A stretch of 64,000 bases of DNA from Romanomermis culicivorax (GCA_963922205.1 CAWUHX010000096.1:992001-1056000), one strand, 5' to 3'. Numbered from the stretch's first letter, positions 1-12,081 are shown. The notes: generated by a model not told the origin, from the sequence alone. Numbers and translations: made by a program.

Positions 1-1055
1 CGGCCGTACATACACATGATAGGCATGCTCTGCTACACCACTTTTCTCAAGGCTAAGGTTCTTAAGGGCCTTTCTGTATTCTTCAATACGGTTCTTAGGT
101 GTTCTGCCCTGTTTCTCGTATGTATACTTTCCGACATGGAGCCATGGGTTCTTGGTATACTACACCCTGTGTATCTTCTTTGTTTAGGTGGTGCTACTTG
201 GCTGACTCTTTTCCTGATTGTGTCTTTACTTGTCGCAATCAGTCGAACATTGTACTTGTGGCATCCTTCTACAAAGGGGCAGTGAGGCAGCAGCCCAGCC
301 AGGACAGTGGCAATTCAGTACTTTTTTAGCATGTCATGCATAGAAGTCATTTCTGGCTACCTCTCCTCTGCCAATTTCAATAGTCCTATGCCCAAATCCA
401 TGTAGCTGTTGCATTAAAAAAGCAATAGTAGGTAAGGGGCTCAAGCCCTTGACCTTCTGCATGCACACCAAACACGCTACCCGCTTCAACAGGTTGTTGA
501 AGTGAATGGTTTGGGAACTGCAGTTGTTAGCGGTGGGGGGTAGTGCAGGGCATGCTACATGATAAACAATAGTATGCACCACTACAACACCACTTCTTCC
601 ATCAAGGACAAAGGGCCCTGGATGATCACAAATGTTGTATGCCCAAATTCACATGGTGCACATTGTGGAAGAAAAACATTCCGTGAGATGTTCAAACCTC
701 CGACGATGAGCAGACCTACTATCCACTGCACTAATAGAGCTGTGTGGACTATTCCAGAACTGTGGTTTTTAGCAGTGGTGGTGAGTGCAGGGCATGTCAC
801 ATAATGAACAGCTGGATTTATGCTTCCAGTGGAGTGCCCTGACTGAGCAGGTCTTTGGTAGGAACTCCACGCATTGAGGTCATTTCCGGCTAACTCTCCT
901 CTGTCAATGGATCATGAGTTAACTTTGAGAAGAGTCATAATCCCTGATTTATTTCAAAATATAATAATTTTGAGGCAAGCAACTCTGAGTAAATCTTATG
1001 AAATCCCCATGACACGAATACGTATATATGAGTCATCGTATTTATCATGCTATGT
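1..1055. other. gene-free repeat-derived stretch
   Basis: I see no gene here. The open frames are short, overlap on both strands and have no recognisable domain. Segments around 400-850 (phrases such as GGCATGTCACATAATG and CCTTGACCTTCTGCATGC) recur in diverged form around 3.9-4.3 kb, so the region looks like dispersed or tandem repeat debris downstream of the first receptor gene. Confidence 0.5.
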
Positions 1056-2072
1056 TCAGGCGCCCAATTTGAAAATGAAAGCTTTGAACTTTTTCCTGAT
1101 AGTGCTAAAAATCAAAAAACTGTTAGCAATTGAACAAAAAAGAAAAGTGAGCAAAAAATACCTGTTCAATGAAATGTAGACAATTACATTCATGCCGCCG
1201 CAACTCAACCAAGTAAATTCAACGAAAATGTTGAACCAATAGCTGTGGAAAAGTGATGGTAAATATAGTGTGCTGTAAATCGTCAAAACCATGAGCCCGC
1301 ATATCAAAACTGCTTGTAACAAAACGCGGTATTCTCGTTTACGTTCCCGTAATTCGATCACGTTACTTATCTCTTTGGCCTAAAATGAAAAAAATTGTAC
1401 TTTGAAAGTATTAAATTTGTGGATCGATCGACTCACCCCAAAAAATACCTTCGCCACGATCAATGCGTAGAAAATGATCATCACTATAGCGCAAGTGAAA
1501 TCGGAGATGGTTTCGATGTAATAGGCATCTTGAGACAATTTAGGACTATCGTAAAGCCAAGCATATTCACCAAAATCGTATATGACGCTCAATTGAGGAA
1601 CTAAATAAGCGCAAAACCAAGCCAATCCGTAAAGCCACGATGCACAGATCATTATCGACGTATTTCTAGCATTGAAAAGTTGTTCAGCTTTCACGCGATT
1701 GAATATGCTACACAAACGATTGAACGATAAAAGCACGGCGAATGTGGTACAAGCCATCCAATTCGAATTCAATATGGCACCGACAAGTTTGGTAACCCAA
1801 TGGTTAGTATCACTGGTACGATAGTCGAAACAAAACAATACCAAAAAAGGGATACCGAGGCCACCAACTACAATTTGTACGAGATCGGTCAAGCCCATAT
1901 GAAACACAATTCTATAGTACTGTAGCTTGTAGATATCAACGTCCGTTTTCATAATGTACAAACAGATTATGTAAGGTATAGTATAAACGATGGATATAGA
2001 AGCGTAAAAGGCAGCTGCATATGAAAGTTCTATGCCAGCTGAACAATGTCCCGTAGAATTGGACTGATTCAT
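1056..2072 (-). CDS. nematode serpentine chemoreceptor, Srt-like, copy 1
   Basis: A seven-transmembrane G-protein-coupled receptor of the nematode chemoreceptor superfamily, expected at the ciliated membrane of sensory neurons. My model has three exons: 2072-1437, 1379-1162 and 1104-1056, with 57-bp introns, giving 300 aa. The start is MNQSNSTGH, chosen because the paralogue at 4.4 kb starts identically; an in-frame Met 22 codons upstream is possible. Visible features are an Asn-rich glycosylatable N-terminus, an IPYIICLYIM first helix, YKLQYYRIVFHMG before helix 2, a LLSFNR motif where DRY-type motifs sit, a WLYGLAWF helix, and a short basic tail STIRKKFKAF. The Y-x-IVFxMG and helix-1 pattern resembles the Srt class best; Srx is the alternative. 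Intron positions and phases match the neighbouring copy exactly. Confidence 0.85.
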
Positions 2073-3151
2073 TTCCGAGAAATTTTGCTGAATGAAATTT
2101 GAGATTTGAGTTAGGAAAAAATCAAATCTCCATCTCAACAGGTGGCAAAAAGTTAATAACTTTGCACCATGCGGAATTAAATGAACATTCCAGAGGTGGT
2201 CAAATATGCAGCAAAATGAATAATATTATTGAAAATTGCGCAATGACGCAGTACGAATTATAATCAGGTGAAAAGTTGATAACTAGTCACCCCTTGTGCT
2301 TTTTGAAAAACACACACAGTGTCTTACTGTAACGACGAAATATTTTGAGAAGGAAAGGAGATTAACAGGCTCGTTGTGAGGGCTACGTCACTTGTCCATA
2401 AACTTGGCTTAATTGCTATAGGTTTTTGGATGCCCACACTTGGAATAATCTGGCTTTCCAATCTATGGATTACAACTTTTACCCTAAACTAGAAAAAAAA
2501 CAATTTGATTTTGTATATACTATACGAAAAACTTACTACGCACTGCCTCCTTCTGACAAACACGTACAATGCTAAAAGAAACTATACAAACCGACCGCCC
2601 GCGCGCAAAACAAAAGGCAACAGTGAGCAAATCACTTTTCACACTACAGTAGGAATGCTTTTCGAATTTTATGGCTGCTATTATTATTTGAACTTGCCGA
2701 TTTTTTTCATAAATTGACAAGCGATTCGCAATGACTCCTATTTACACTAGACTTCAGAAAAAATAGAATGTAAAATTATACCATAATCTGTCTTGTTTTG
2801 TCAATCTGGTAGATGGTATGGGCAATAGGAGACTCAGGTACATCGCTGTGTCCTGTGGTGGGCTTAGGGAGTTTTCTGGTGAGGTGTCTGAGAGTCCCAT
2901 GACAGAATCAAGTTTCTAATAGTTTTGTTAGAATGTGGTAGAACTGTCACAACCACTTCGTATAAAACCAGAGGTCAGTTTAGCCCAATACCACATCTGC
3001 TTAACGCAATACAAAAACCATTTTTGGCTCAAAGTTCCACCCATGATTTTTCACAAAATGGTGATTCGAATGACCGGTGGTCACTTATATGACATCTGAC
3101 TGTCACTACAGCACAAAAAGTTATAGTGAGCAATTCAGCTATTTTTGATGA

Positions 3152-3258
3152 GATGGTCACCTGAGTGACCAATGGTAAAAGGTCACCTGAGTGACCAGTG
3201 TTCAAAAGTCACCTGAGTGACCAGTGGTCAAAAATCATCTGAGTGACCAGTAGTCTAC
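3152..3258. repeat. palindromic minisatellite, ~33-bp unit
   Basis: Four tandem units carry the 16-bp palindrome GGTCACCTGAGTGACC or a one-base variant (3155-3170, 3181-3196, ~3207-3222, ~3235-3248), with spacers such as AATGGTAAAA. Half-sites are GGTCA and TGACC. Confidence 0.8.
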
Positions 3259-3544
3259 TTTCAATCCTATTTCAACAATTTTTGTCACCAATTGTTGCTG
3301 AATGTTACCAATTAAATCCTTGAGAACGAGCTACAGTTGGTGATTCTGCAGTGTGCAGCTTCCATACCAGAGAACTGTCAACTTTTGCTAATTTTTGCCA
3401 TCGTCAATTCTCACGGACTGTCACTGCTAAAATCCTAGAAATCAGCAACAGTCTGCATGTTGTTGTGATAAAGCCACCAACTGTTCATTACAGTATGCCC
3501 GCAATCACCCCCACCATTACAACTACATTATTCAAACCATCCAT

Positions 3545-3880
3545 GTGGCTTGGTTAATGCAGTTGATGGAAGGCTTACTGTGTGGGGCCAGAGCTGTCCT
3601 ATCACTGGCCACCGTTCAGATCAGCGCTCAACAAAAATGGCTGGGTTCCAGACCTGTGGATTGGCTGAAACATCAATCCCATGGATGGAATGTTGCATGT
3701 TACTGGACAACTTCCCACACCCCTTCCCTTGGAGCAACAGGGGGCCTTGGTATGGTCATCAGTGTTGAAGGGCTTCTTGGGTGGCACCAGAGCTGTTCCA
3801 CCACTGGTTAATGTCGGGGTAAGTGTGACCATCCTGACCATTGCTGAACAAAAATGACTGGGTTCCGGATACGAGGATTG
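3545..3880. repeat. two diverged units of the ~205-bp repeat
   Basis: Shares phrases such as GCTCAACAAAAATG, GTGGATTG(G)CTGAAACATCA and CTTGGAGCAACAG with the array at 14890-15660, in the same orientation and order. No coding content is credible. Confidence 0.7.
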
Positions 3881-4438
3881 GCTGAAACATTAATCCTACA
3901 GTATGTTACCATACAACACCGTTGGACACGTCTGCCTTGTATGCAGAAGATGGAGAGTTCAAACGCCTCAGCAAGCATTATTTTTCTGATGGGCTGGACA
4001 TGTGGATTTGGGCATATGACATTGGTGACCATATAGGGCTCTTCTTCCTCGATGGGGCAGGGGTGTTGTAATGGTGCCTGTCCATTATGTGGCTTGCCTC
4101 GCACTCACCATTACCGCTACAACCACAATTTCCAAACCACCCACAGGGTTAATCATTAGCCCAGTTGGTAGTGCATCTGCTTTGTATGCAGAAAGTCGAG
4201 CGTTCGAGCCCTTCATTGAGCCTTATTTTTCTGATTCACTGCCTATGTGGGTTTTGGAATATGACAAATATGACATACAGTTTCACTCCTGAACTTGGCT
4301 TCATGTATTGTATGGACTAGTGAAGGTATGTAAAGGCAAGGGTTTTTAACTTTATTAAGAGGCAATCGACTTCGAATAGATATTACACAAAACCCGCATG
4401 ACATACATGTCATATCAGTCGCAATCTGAATCAGCTGT

Positions 4439-5455
4439 TCAGGCACCCAATTTCAAAATGAAATTCTTGAACTTTTTCCTGATTGTGCTAAAAAAACAAT
4501 AACCCTTGCAAAATTTTAAAAAGCAAGAAATCAAAAATACCTGTTTAAGGAAATGTACACTATTACATTCGTGCTGCCGCAACTCAACCAGATCAATTCG
4601 GTGACAACGTTGGTCCATTTGCTGTGAAAAATCAATGGTATAAATAGTGTGCTAAATGTTGTGATTAGCATGAGCGAACATATTAAAACCGCTTGTAATA
4701 ATACATGGTATTCTCGTTTACGTTCTGATATCTCAATCACGTTACTTATATTTTTGGCCTAAAATAACAAAAATTGCATTTTGGATGAACATATTGAATT
4801 TCAGGATTGTTTTACTCACGTGAAAAAAGACTTTCAGCACGATGAATACGTACAAAACTATCATGCCTATAGCGCAAGTGAAATCTGAGACTGATTCTGC
4901 ATACAACGCATCTTGAGACAATTGGGGGCTATCGTAAAGCCATACATACTCGTCAAATTTGTATACAATGCTCAACTGCGGAACTAAATAAGCGCAAAAC
5001 CAAGCCAGCGCATAAAGCCATACCATAAAAATCATTATCGATGTATTGCCGTAGTTGAAAAATTGGTCAACTTTTGTGCGAAAGAACATGCTACAGAAAC
5101 GATTGAACGATAGAAGTAACGCAAATACGCAATAAGCCACCCAATTGGAATTCATTATGCCGCTTAAAAGTTTATTAATCCACAGATTTGTATCACTGAA
5201 GCGATAGTCGAAACAAAAATAGATCAAAAAAGCTATACCAATGCCACCAAATAATATTTGTACGACATCCGCTACGCCCATATGAAACACTATTCTGTAA
5301 TACTGTAGCTTGTAGATATCTACATCAGTTTTCATGATATACAAACAAGCTATGTAAGGTATAGAGTAGCCGACTGATATAATAGCGTACATTGTGGCTA
5401 TGGATAAAAGTTCTACATTAGTAGAGCAGTGATCAGTAGAATTGGACTGATTCAT
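4439..5455 (-). CDS. nematode serpentine chemoreceptor, Srt-like, copy 2
   Basis: Paralogue of the receptor at 1.06-2.07 kb. Exons are 5455-4820, 4758-4541 and 4487-4439 (636, 218 and 49 nt, exactly the same lengths as copy 1), giving 300 aa. Introns are 61 and 53 bp with GTGAGT or GTATTT donors and TTTTAG acceptors. It starts MNQSNSTDH, with no upstream in-frame alternative. It shares the IPYIACLYIM, YRIVFHMG, FCFDYR, LLSFNR and WLYALAWFCAYLVPQLS segments and the tail STIRKKFKNFILKLGA. Head-to-tail orientation and identical gene structure show a tandem duplication. Subfamily (Srt rather than Srx) is the uncertain part. Confidence 0.87.
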
Positions 5456-5798
5456 TTTGCGGCAATGAAGTTTGAGCTCAACGACAAGTCAAAATTAATC
5501 TAAATTTGAATCAACAGGTGGCTAAAAGTTAATAAGTTCTTCTCAGGCTGAGTTAAATGAGTGTTCAGAATGTATGGTCAAATATGCCATATGATTGAAT
5601 AATATCATTTGAAAGTTTTGATATCGAGGAAATGATGCGACAAATTAATTGACCAGAAAGTTATTGTCACCCTGCTGCTGGCTTGATAAGCATTTGGGAG
5701 TGATGCAAATATAAAATTATATGAGAAGGAAAATGGGGAAAATTAATAGTTAATTCCACATCAATCACTGTATTATTATATAAGAAAAGTTGTGCATA
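5456..5798. other. upstream region of receptor copy 2, nothing recognised
   Basis: AT-rich sequence between the receptor start and the first ~204-bp direct repeat. I see no gene or clear repeat. Confidence 0.4.
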
Positions 5799-6002
5799 GT
5801 GTCACGTGCCCATTAAGTCAGCAACATCACTTGATCCTTTTTATGCTTATGCTTTATTATTTGGATCGCTCTGTTATTTTTATTGTTGTCTATGTTTTTG
5901 GTCATGCATTTGTTCCATCTACAGTAGGCCCCATTAGCGTAAGTTCCTCAAAGAGAACTCCATGCTCATAGCTATTTTGGGTTGCATCACATGCCCTTTG
6001 TG
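5799..6002. repeat. direct repeat copy 1 (~204 bp)
   Basis: Matches 6838-7040 over its whole length with scattered substitutions (for example TTTTATGCTTATGCTTTATT and CATCTACAGTAGGCCCCATT in both). The two copies bracket the polymerase relic. Confidence 0.9.
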
Positions 6003-6643
6003 TTAATTACCTGTTAAACCATCAACCTTGTAATTTCCCATTTGAATTTCACCACCATTGAGTTTATGTGGAATATACAGTTTTTCGTTTTTATAGGATA
6101 ACCTTTTCAACCATTTTAAGGTGATAACAGACTGTCTTTCTTCTTTACCATGACCTTCGTACAGTATTACTCCAATACTGTTTTGTTTCAAAAATAACTG
6201 TCTGAAAACAAGATTACAAGCACTGGCGATAGTTATGGATTTTTCAAAGGGGTCAACATCTGTTTCTTCCATAAAAATATCTCTAAATTTCATACAACAC
6301 TGTCATAAAACCTGTACATCATTACGACAGTAATCATGTAATTCGTTGTCAATGATGACACTGATGACACTCCCCTAAACAATGACACACCTCTAAATGC
6401 AAAACTTTATACTTTTTGCAAACTTACTGCTTCAAGCTTTCCATTATACCAATCCAGAAATGTGGCATGAGCTGCAGGTTTCATAGCATTGTAGCCATAC
6501 ATATCCGGTGAAGGATACGGTCCAATATATCCATAATTTTCCTTTCTATTAAAGAAATGTGGAAAATATCCTTTACATATTTCACTTATCCCAAATGTTT
6601 TCCGTAGAGCCGCTAAAGGCATTGGAAGAAAGTTCAGGGAATC
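6003..6643 (-). pseudogene. broken Polinton-type family B DNA polymerase fragment
   Basis: Relic of a protein-primed DNA polymerase (DNA_pol_B_2) of the kind carried by Polinton/Maverick elements. The upstream part (6643 to about 6430) reads LNFLPMPLAALRKTFG and then KGYFPHFFNRKENYGY, a hallmark of this family. A GTAAGT-like donor follows. After a gap comes the exonuclease motif YCRNDV (around 6330), an in-frame TGA, then MKFRDIFMEETDVDPF, TIASACNLVFR and the KVDG segment, ending in a stop at 6003. Only the late exonuclease region and the start of the palm-side region are present, and the polymerase catalytic motifs are missing. It lies exactly between two direct repeats. It cannot encode a working enzyme. 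Confidence 0.82.
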
Positions 6644-6837
6644 AATAATTAAATTGATCCTATAAATTAAATTGATCCTATAAATAAATAAATTGATCCT
6701 ACTTTGATACACATCAATTCTAAGTCTGAGAAATAAAATAAATAAATGAATGAAAATGAAAAAACTATGAAACAATTCATTAATATACAATCATTAATTT
6801 ACCCTCATTAATGCTCTATTATCAAAAAGGGAAAATT

Positions 6838-7040
6838 TGTGCATAGTGTCATGTGCCAATCAAGTCAACAACGTCAGGTGATCCTTTTTATGCTTATGCT
6901 TTATTATTTGGATTGCTCTGTTATTTTTATTGTTGTCTATGTTTTTGTTCATGCATTTGTTCCATCTACAGTAGGCCCCATTAGCGTAAGTTCCTCAAAG
7001 AGCACTCCTTGGTCACAGCTATTTTGGGTAGTATCACATG
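6838..7040. repeat. direct repeat copy 2 (~203 bp)
   Basis: Second copy of the 5799-6002 repeat in the same orientation. Downstream it continues into sequence that copy 1 lacks, so the polymerase relic begins exactly where copy 1 stops. Confidence 0.9.
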
Positions 7041-7099
7041 TCCTTTGTGCCAACAAATCAAGTGTTGCTCTTGCTGACTAAAGCAAATAGCTGTAATAA

Positions 7100-8060
7100 T
7101 TTCAGCTGAAGACGTTTGTATCTTTTGCACAGGCATTAAGTCTGCCTTAGTGCTGAGCGTAATTCGAACTGGGCAAGTGCCTATGTGCATACAGGCCCTG
7201 TTCTGCAGAGATAATGCTGCAGGCATTAGCCTGGGCATGGTCAACTCTGCCCAAATTTTACTGTAGATGCTCAAGTGCTTATAATTGCATGTTGCTCTAT
7301 GTTATCATCAATTTTGGACCTTCGCCTTCTTCTCTCGTTTTGGCCTTTTGGTTCATGTCGTATTCTTGTTTCAATTAGTTTGCCTTCTTATCAGGATCTG
7401 TCTGCATCTACTTGATTGCCCTTCGCATCACACAGCTTATTGGCATATTTGTACCATTGTCACTGCACAGGCCCGTATTTTTGTCAATTAATCGCCCATC
7501 ATTTATTTCATTGAATAAATCGTACGTTGTTCATTGGTTTAGCAGCCCACCTAGCCGATTCCCATTAGCCAATTTCATGTCCTAGCTCGGCCGTCCTTTG
7601 GGATCCCTTTGTCCACCCGATTTTGCTGTAGCCTTCTCCCTGCCAGACTAGGTAAGTTCCAGGGTATATTAGTGCTTAGGGGCAGTTAAGGGTATTCCCT
7701 CCTGAGTGAGTTCTCCTCCTTAGCTCTCACTCATTTATCAACAACAACCCCTCCATGAGGTCTGGTCAATAACGGATCTTTTGATTAACAATCAGGGTCC
7801 CATTACTCAGGTCATCTCATGGGTGGCCTCATCCATCGTTCAGATGGACTACCCCTAACCTGGTGCCTTGTCCTTACTCTACAGTAGTAACTCCCCAGAG
7901 AGGCACCACAGTACCTATGGTCCCTTCTATACTCAGTACTCACCAGGTTAGGTCAAGTGAAGCCATCACTTTAGTGCCAGGCCCCATGGCCCCAGTTAAG
8001 GTGCCATCATATGGCAACAGGTGACGTGGTCTCCCCCTAATGTGACATGGCAAGTTACAT
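7100..8060. repeat. LTR-like diverged repeat, copy A
   Basis: Shares an ordered series of motifs with 10850-11850: a pyrimidine-rich stretch, an AATAAA-containing segment near 7513, blocks such as TCTACAGTAGTAACTCCCC and GTACCTATGGTCCCTTCTAT, and AATGTGACATGG near the end. The ordered similarity over ~900 bp with polyadenylation-like signals suggests terminal repeats of a decayed retroelement, but I cannot define ends, and no coding sequence is visible between the copies. Confidence 0.4.
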
Positions 8061-9597
8061 TTTGGGGACATGACCATGGGCGATTCACTTTTGGTGACAA
8101 AAGCATATCCAAAAGAGGCCGTACTGTACTTGAATATACAAAAAAATGTTTTATGCATGCCTCAATGTCTCGAAAACTTCTACGATTTCTGAGATCATTG
8201 TTACCTTGCTACTGAGATTGATGCAACAATAATCTTATATTTTAAATTAAATGAGGGGGTTAAGATCACTGAGGCCAAAATCAAACTGGTCTGCAAATCA
8301 GAAAAGATTGTCAGGAGAAAAAGGTAGGGAATTGTTTACTGGTTCATCCTCTACTGGCAGCCCACATGTACAACGATGACGAGGTAACTGCTACCCTGGT
8401 CAGTTAGCATAATTTATTCATAAATTAAGATGGTAAAGAAAGGAAAAAAAGAAGGCGAAATTGGATGAATTGAGACAAATGAATAGTTAGCCAAAGGTCC
8501 AACAATTTATACACAGAAAACGATGCAAACATAAATTTATGCAATCAGTGAGTGGACAACAAATAACACAACAAAACTGCGCAAAATTTACATGCTTGTC
8601 ACATCTTCAACACAAGTAATAACAACAATAGTAAAAATGTGAACACTTTCAGCTGGAGGAATCCAGCTACAGTAATTACCCTAGAATGTGTGGCAGAAGC
8701 CAGTTGAATACACACTATGCGGCAACTTCCAACAGTTTCCAAAATTTTACCAAATCCACCTAAATCAGTGGTAACACACTATAACAATACAATCTGCATC
8801 TATCCCACATCTACGCAAAATTGGTCAATTTTGCAATACGTTAATAGGTGGATGGTGTTTGAAAAATAGGGTGTAGCCAGGAGTTGAACCTGCGTTACAA
8901 GCATTCCAGGCTGATGTCTTCACCACTAGACCACCATAGCATCAGGTGGCCGGACCCAGATTAAGGTGCTCCAATTGGCTACAATTTTTAGCATACAACT
9001 CCAATACTTAGCAATCGTGAACCAATGACCTTTGGCAAGTAAGAGCATATCAGCTGCTTTGAATTGCCTACCTGCAAAAAATACATCCAAAGAGTAAGAA
9101 AACATACAGCTTATATATAAAATAGAATGTGATAAAAAACTCTCAAGTGGAAAGGTCAGATATCATCAAAATTCATCAAATATTGTTTTTTTCTATGCAG
9201 GATTCCAATGGCGACGAGGCATATAATGCAAATTGTCCATCCATTCTGATCTTTTTGTAAGTCTTTATCATTCAAATTTATCTAATGTTCTTTTTCCTAT
9301 CTTTTTTCTTCATTAGAATGACGCGCATAGTAGGCATGAGTGATGGATTACTGTAGGATGACGTCATGTGAGAAGAAGGAAGCTAAGATGTTAGTTTTAC
9401 TGTATCTTTTTCAACAGCTTATCAACAAATAGATGAGAAGCCCAGAATGAAAAACTCGCTCAAAACAGAATTTAATCTTTTGAGGAAAATTTGCATGGCA
9501 CACTTGCCAAAATGTAGAAAGTGTCATATGCATGTTTTGAAGAAATGTACAGAACGTAGGAAGCATGCAGAATGCTGTATTTTGGGACACTCAGAGT
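8061..9597. other. gene-free stretch
   Basis: AT-rich, with no gene seen. It holds one tRNA-like segment (8871-8940, minus) and ends at the target duplication of the hAT element. Confidence 0.4.
8871..8940 (-). repeat. tRNA-like segment, probable SINE head
   Basis: The minus strand shows an A-box-like TGGTCTAGTGG and a B-box-like GGTTCAACTCC at tRNA spacing. The acceptor ends do not pair well, so this is a degenerate tRNA-derived repeat rather than a tRNA gene. Confidence 0.4.
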
Positions 9598-10259
9598 CAA
9601 GACCGTATTTAAGGGGGTGGTAGGGAGGGTAATTACCCACCCCTTGGCGATTGAATAAATTTTTCAATTTTGTCAATTGTTTTGTGTGTTAACAATAGTG
9701 TATAGAATCACTATTTTATTTAATAATATTGTTCACCACTCATTTTCCTAACAGTTTTTAAAGTGTATTCAATTCAGAATGAAGCGCAATCATTCTAGTC
9801 TGAAGCGAAATCAAACTAGTCTAGATGTATTTTTAAAAAAAAATCGTGTTGATAATTGTCGATAATGTTTTGTTTAAATAAGACAAATGTATATTTGGAT
9901 GTTGAATATCTCGGTTTAATTTTGCGTTAGATTTACTGAAATGTAAATATTCTTGTGGAAATGTTTCAATATGAGACAATTGTAGTTTTAAGCTGGATTA
10001 TGCCATATTTTTCAGCAAATTATAACAAAAACGTGGTCCAAAAACATTAATTTTTAATGTTTCTTCAGCATATAAAACGCGTATTTTTCAAAGTTTCTGG
10101 GGCTCCGCCCCAGACCCCGTTGGGGGGCGCTTAGGCGCGCCACCCCAAACCCCCCAGCCCGAAGCTCGGGCGCTGCGCGCCCTCACTTTTTTAGTTTAGG
10201 CACATTTTATATGGTCTGGTCATTACCCACCCCTTGGGAAAATCCTGGTTACGGCCCTG
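9598..10259. mobile_element. non-autonomous hAT-type element (662 bp)
   Basis: Flanked by the perfect 8-bp duplication CTCAGAGT (9590-9597 and 10260-10267). The ends read CAAGACCGTATTTAAGG and, reverse-complemented, CAGGGCCGTAACCAGG, a Tip100-like hAT terminus, with the left end diverged. Both ends contain a TTACCCACCCCTTGG block just inside. No transposase is present. A GC-rich hairpin-forming cassette sits at 10098-10185. Confidence 0.85.
10098..10185. other. GC-rich multi-hairpin cassette inside the hAT element
   Basis: In an AT-rich setting this stretch has successive short inverted repeats (GGGGCTCCGCCCC, GGCGCTTAGGCGCGCC, CCCGAAGCTCGGG, GCGCTGCGCGC). Base composition differs sharply from the rest of the element. 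Confidence 0.7.
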
Positions 10260-10267
10260 CTCAGAGT

Positions 10268-12081
10268 GTCTGATGGTTTTCACGCAACAATATTCGAATG
10301 CAGGAGATTGACTGGCTTGTCGAGAGCACTGTGTCAATTTATCCAAGGAACGTCCCTTAGTTGTTTAAGGTTTTCGGAGCCGAAACCTGGAATGCACTAA
10401 CTTACCCAACTAGGAGTTAAATCCGATTACTCAAACTATTTTCCAAATTATTTTTATATGTGACAAAAATGAATTTTTTACATTACCAATGTCGCATGCC
10501 GATCAATTTTGCCCAATGTCATGTGATTTGCATCATGTTGATACTTTATGTTTTTCGCCACTTTTTTTTGACAGTTACTTACTTTAATTTCGTTCCATTT
10601 GTTTTGCTTTACATGCGTTTTGTGTGTCATATTGGTTACGTTTTTGTTGTTTTCCATTCCACACATAGGCTATGGTATGTGACCCTTTAATCAGAATTTC
10701 CGCCAGATAAGCTCTAGGGGCTCATGAACATAACTAGAGCATCACATGCACCTCTTATCAGTAAAAACTAGCGACGTTTTGCAACGTGAAACGACTAGTT
10801 AGGAAGTTCTCATTAAAAGACATTCATATTATGTTTAGCATGGGAGTGAAACTCAGTCCTAATGCTTAACGTATTTGAACTGCAAAATGTGTATGTGACC
10901 ATAAGCATCTTCTGCACGGATTTCGGCTGCAGAAGTTAGCTTGAGCCTCGTTAGCTCCACCCAGGGCATACTGTAGGTCTACAAGGTCCTTAAAAGGGCC
11001 TGTTTCGTTAGTTTTGTGCCTTCTTTATCTTTAGCTCCACATCCGTTGTCATCGAATTTACATATATTCTTTACTACATTGTATTGCATCTGCTGCCTTA
11101 CCTTATGTCAATAAATTTGAATGCATTTCTTTGTCCACTGCATCCACCCCCTGAATCTCATATAGGAACATACCCCCCTTAGTGCCTTGTTACCCCTGCC
11201 TTTCCCTTCGTGGAACATTTGAGCCTCGCCCTCTGACGTACCGAGCTAACCCACCATGCCGAACCACCCAGATTGTTACTGCTCCCCCTCCCGCCGACCG
11301 ATACTTGTGAACCCACAGGGACCTGTCACCCTTGGGTTGAATCGTATTTGAGAACAGGACTAGGTAAGTCTTCTCAGGGGATTATTGTTGTTGAGGGTGT
11401 ATTTGTGGGAACCCTTCCATAAGTCAGTTGCCCCTTGAGTCTCCCCTCAGTTAGAGGAGCCCTTGTGCCCTTTGTGTTAGGATTTAAAAAGGGGATTTAG
11501 GTTTACAATTGGGTCCCCTACATCAGGTCATTCTACGAGTGACCTTGTCCATCTTTCATACTGAATGGGACCAGGGATTGCCACCCCTGACCTGGTGACA
11601 TTGTCAATTACTCTACAGCAGAACCCCAGGATAGCACCATAGTACCCTAGAGGCCTTCCTATAGCCAGTACTAGCTGGGTCAGGTTCCTGAAGTGAAATA
11701 CTTAGTGAGCCACCAAACGGGGTCACAGCATGTCACTCACAGTGACATGGCCATATTTCATCAATATGGCATGGATCCCTCCATCAACATCACTGCCCAC
11801 ATATTAGTTGATGTGACATGGCTCGCAATTTCAGCTAATGTGACACCAACAATTAACTAAATACTGTGGGACCCAATACATGATTAAAATTAGCTTTCAC
11901 ATTGCACTATGTCCCAAAATGATATCGTATACCCACGAAAGCTATATTCCATAATTGAGAGGATAGTGGAAACATTCATACATAGATCTGAACCAGTAGG
12001 AAATATTCAAATAAAACTTTTTTGATCAGGAGGTGTTCAGATGACACTTCAAAATTTAAAATTTTTTTACTATTAATATGA
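10268..12081. other. gene-free stretch with LTR-like copy B
   Basis: No gene is visible. From about 10850 to 11850 it carries the second copy of the LTR-like repeat described at 7100-8060, including an AATAAA at about 11110 and TGACATGG motifs near 11750-11830. Confidence 0.4.

Larger units (their letters stand above)
2073..4438. other. intergenic spacer between receptor paralogues
   Basis: No gene recognised. It contains a palindromic minisatellite (3152-3258) and, from 3545 to about 3880, two diverged units of the ~205-bp repeat that forms a four-unit array at 14.9-15.7 kb. From about 3940 to 4260 it carries a repeat related to the one at 0.4-0.85 kb. Confidence 0.5.

Noticed and set aside
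7100-11850. A full LTR retrotransposon between the two LTR-like repeats
   Set aside because: No gag, protease, reverse transcriptase or integrase motif seen between them, the copies are strongly diverged, and their ends cannot be set; kept only as LTR-like repeats.
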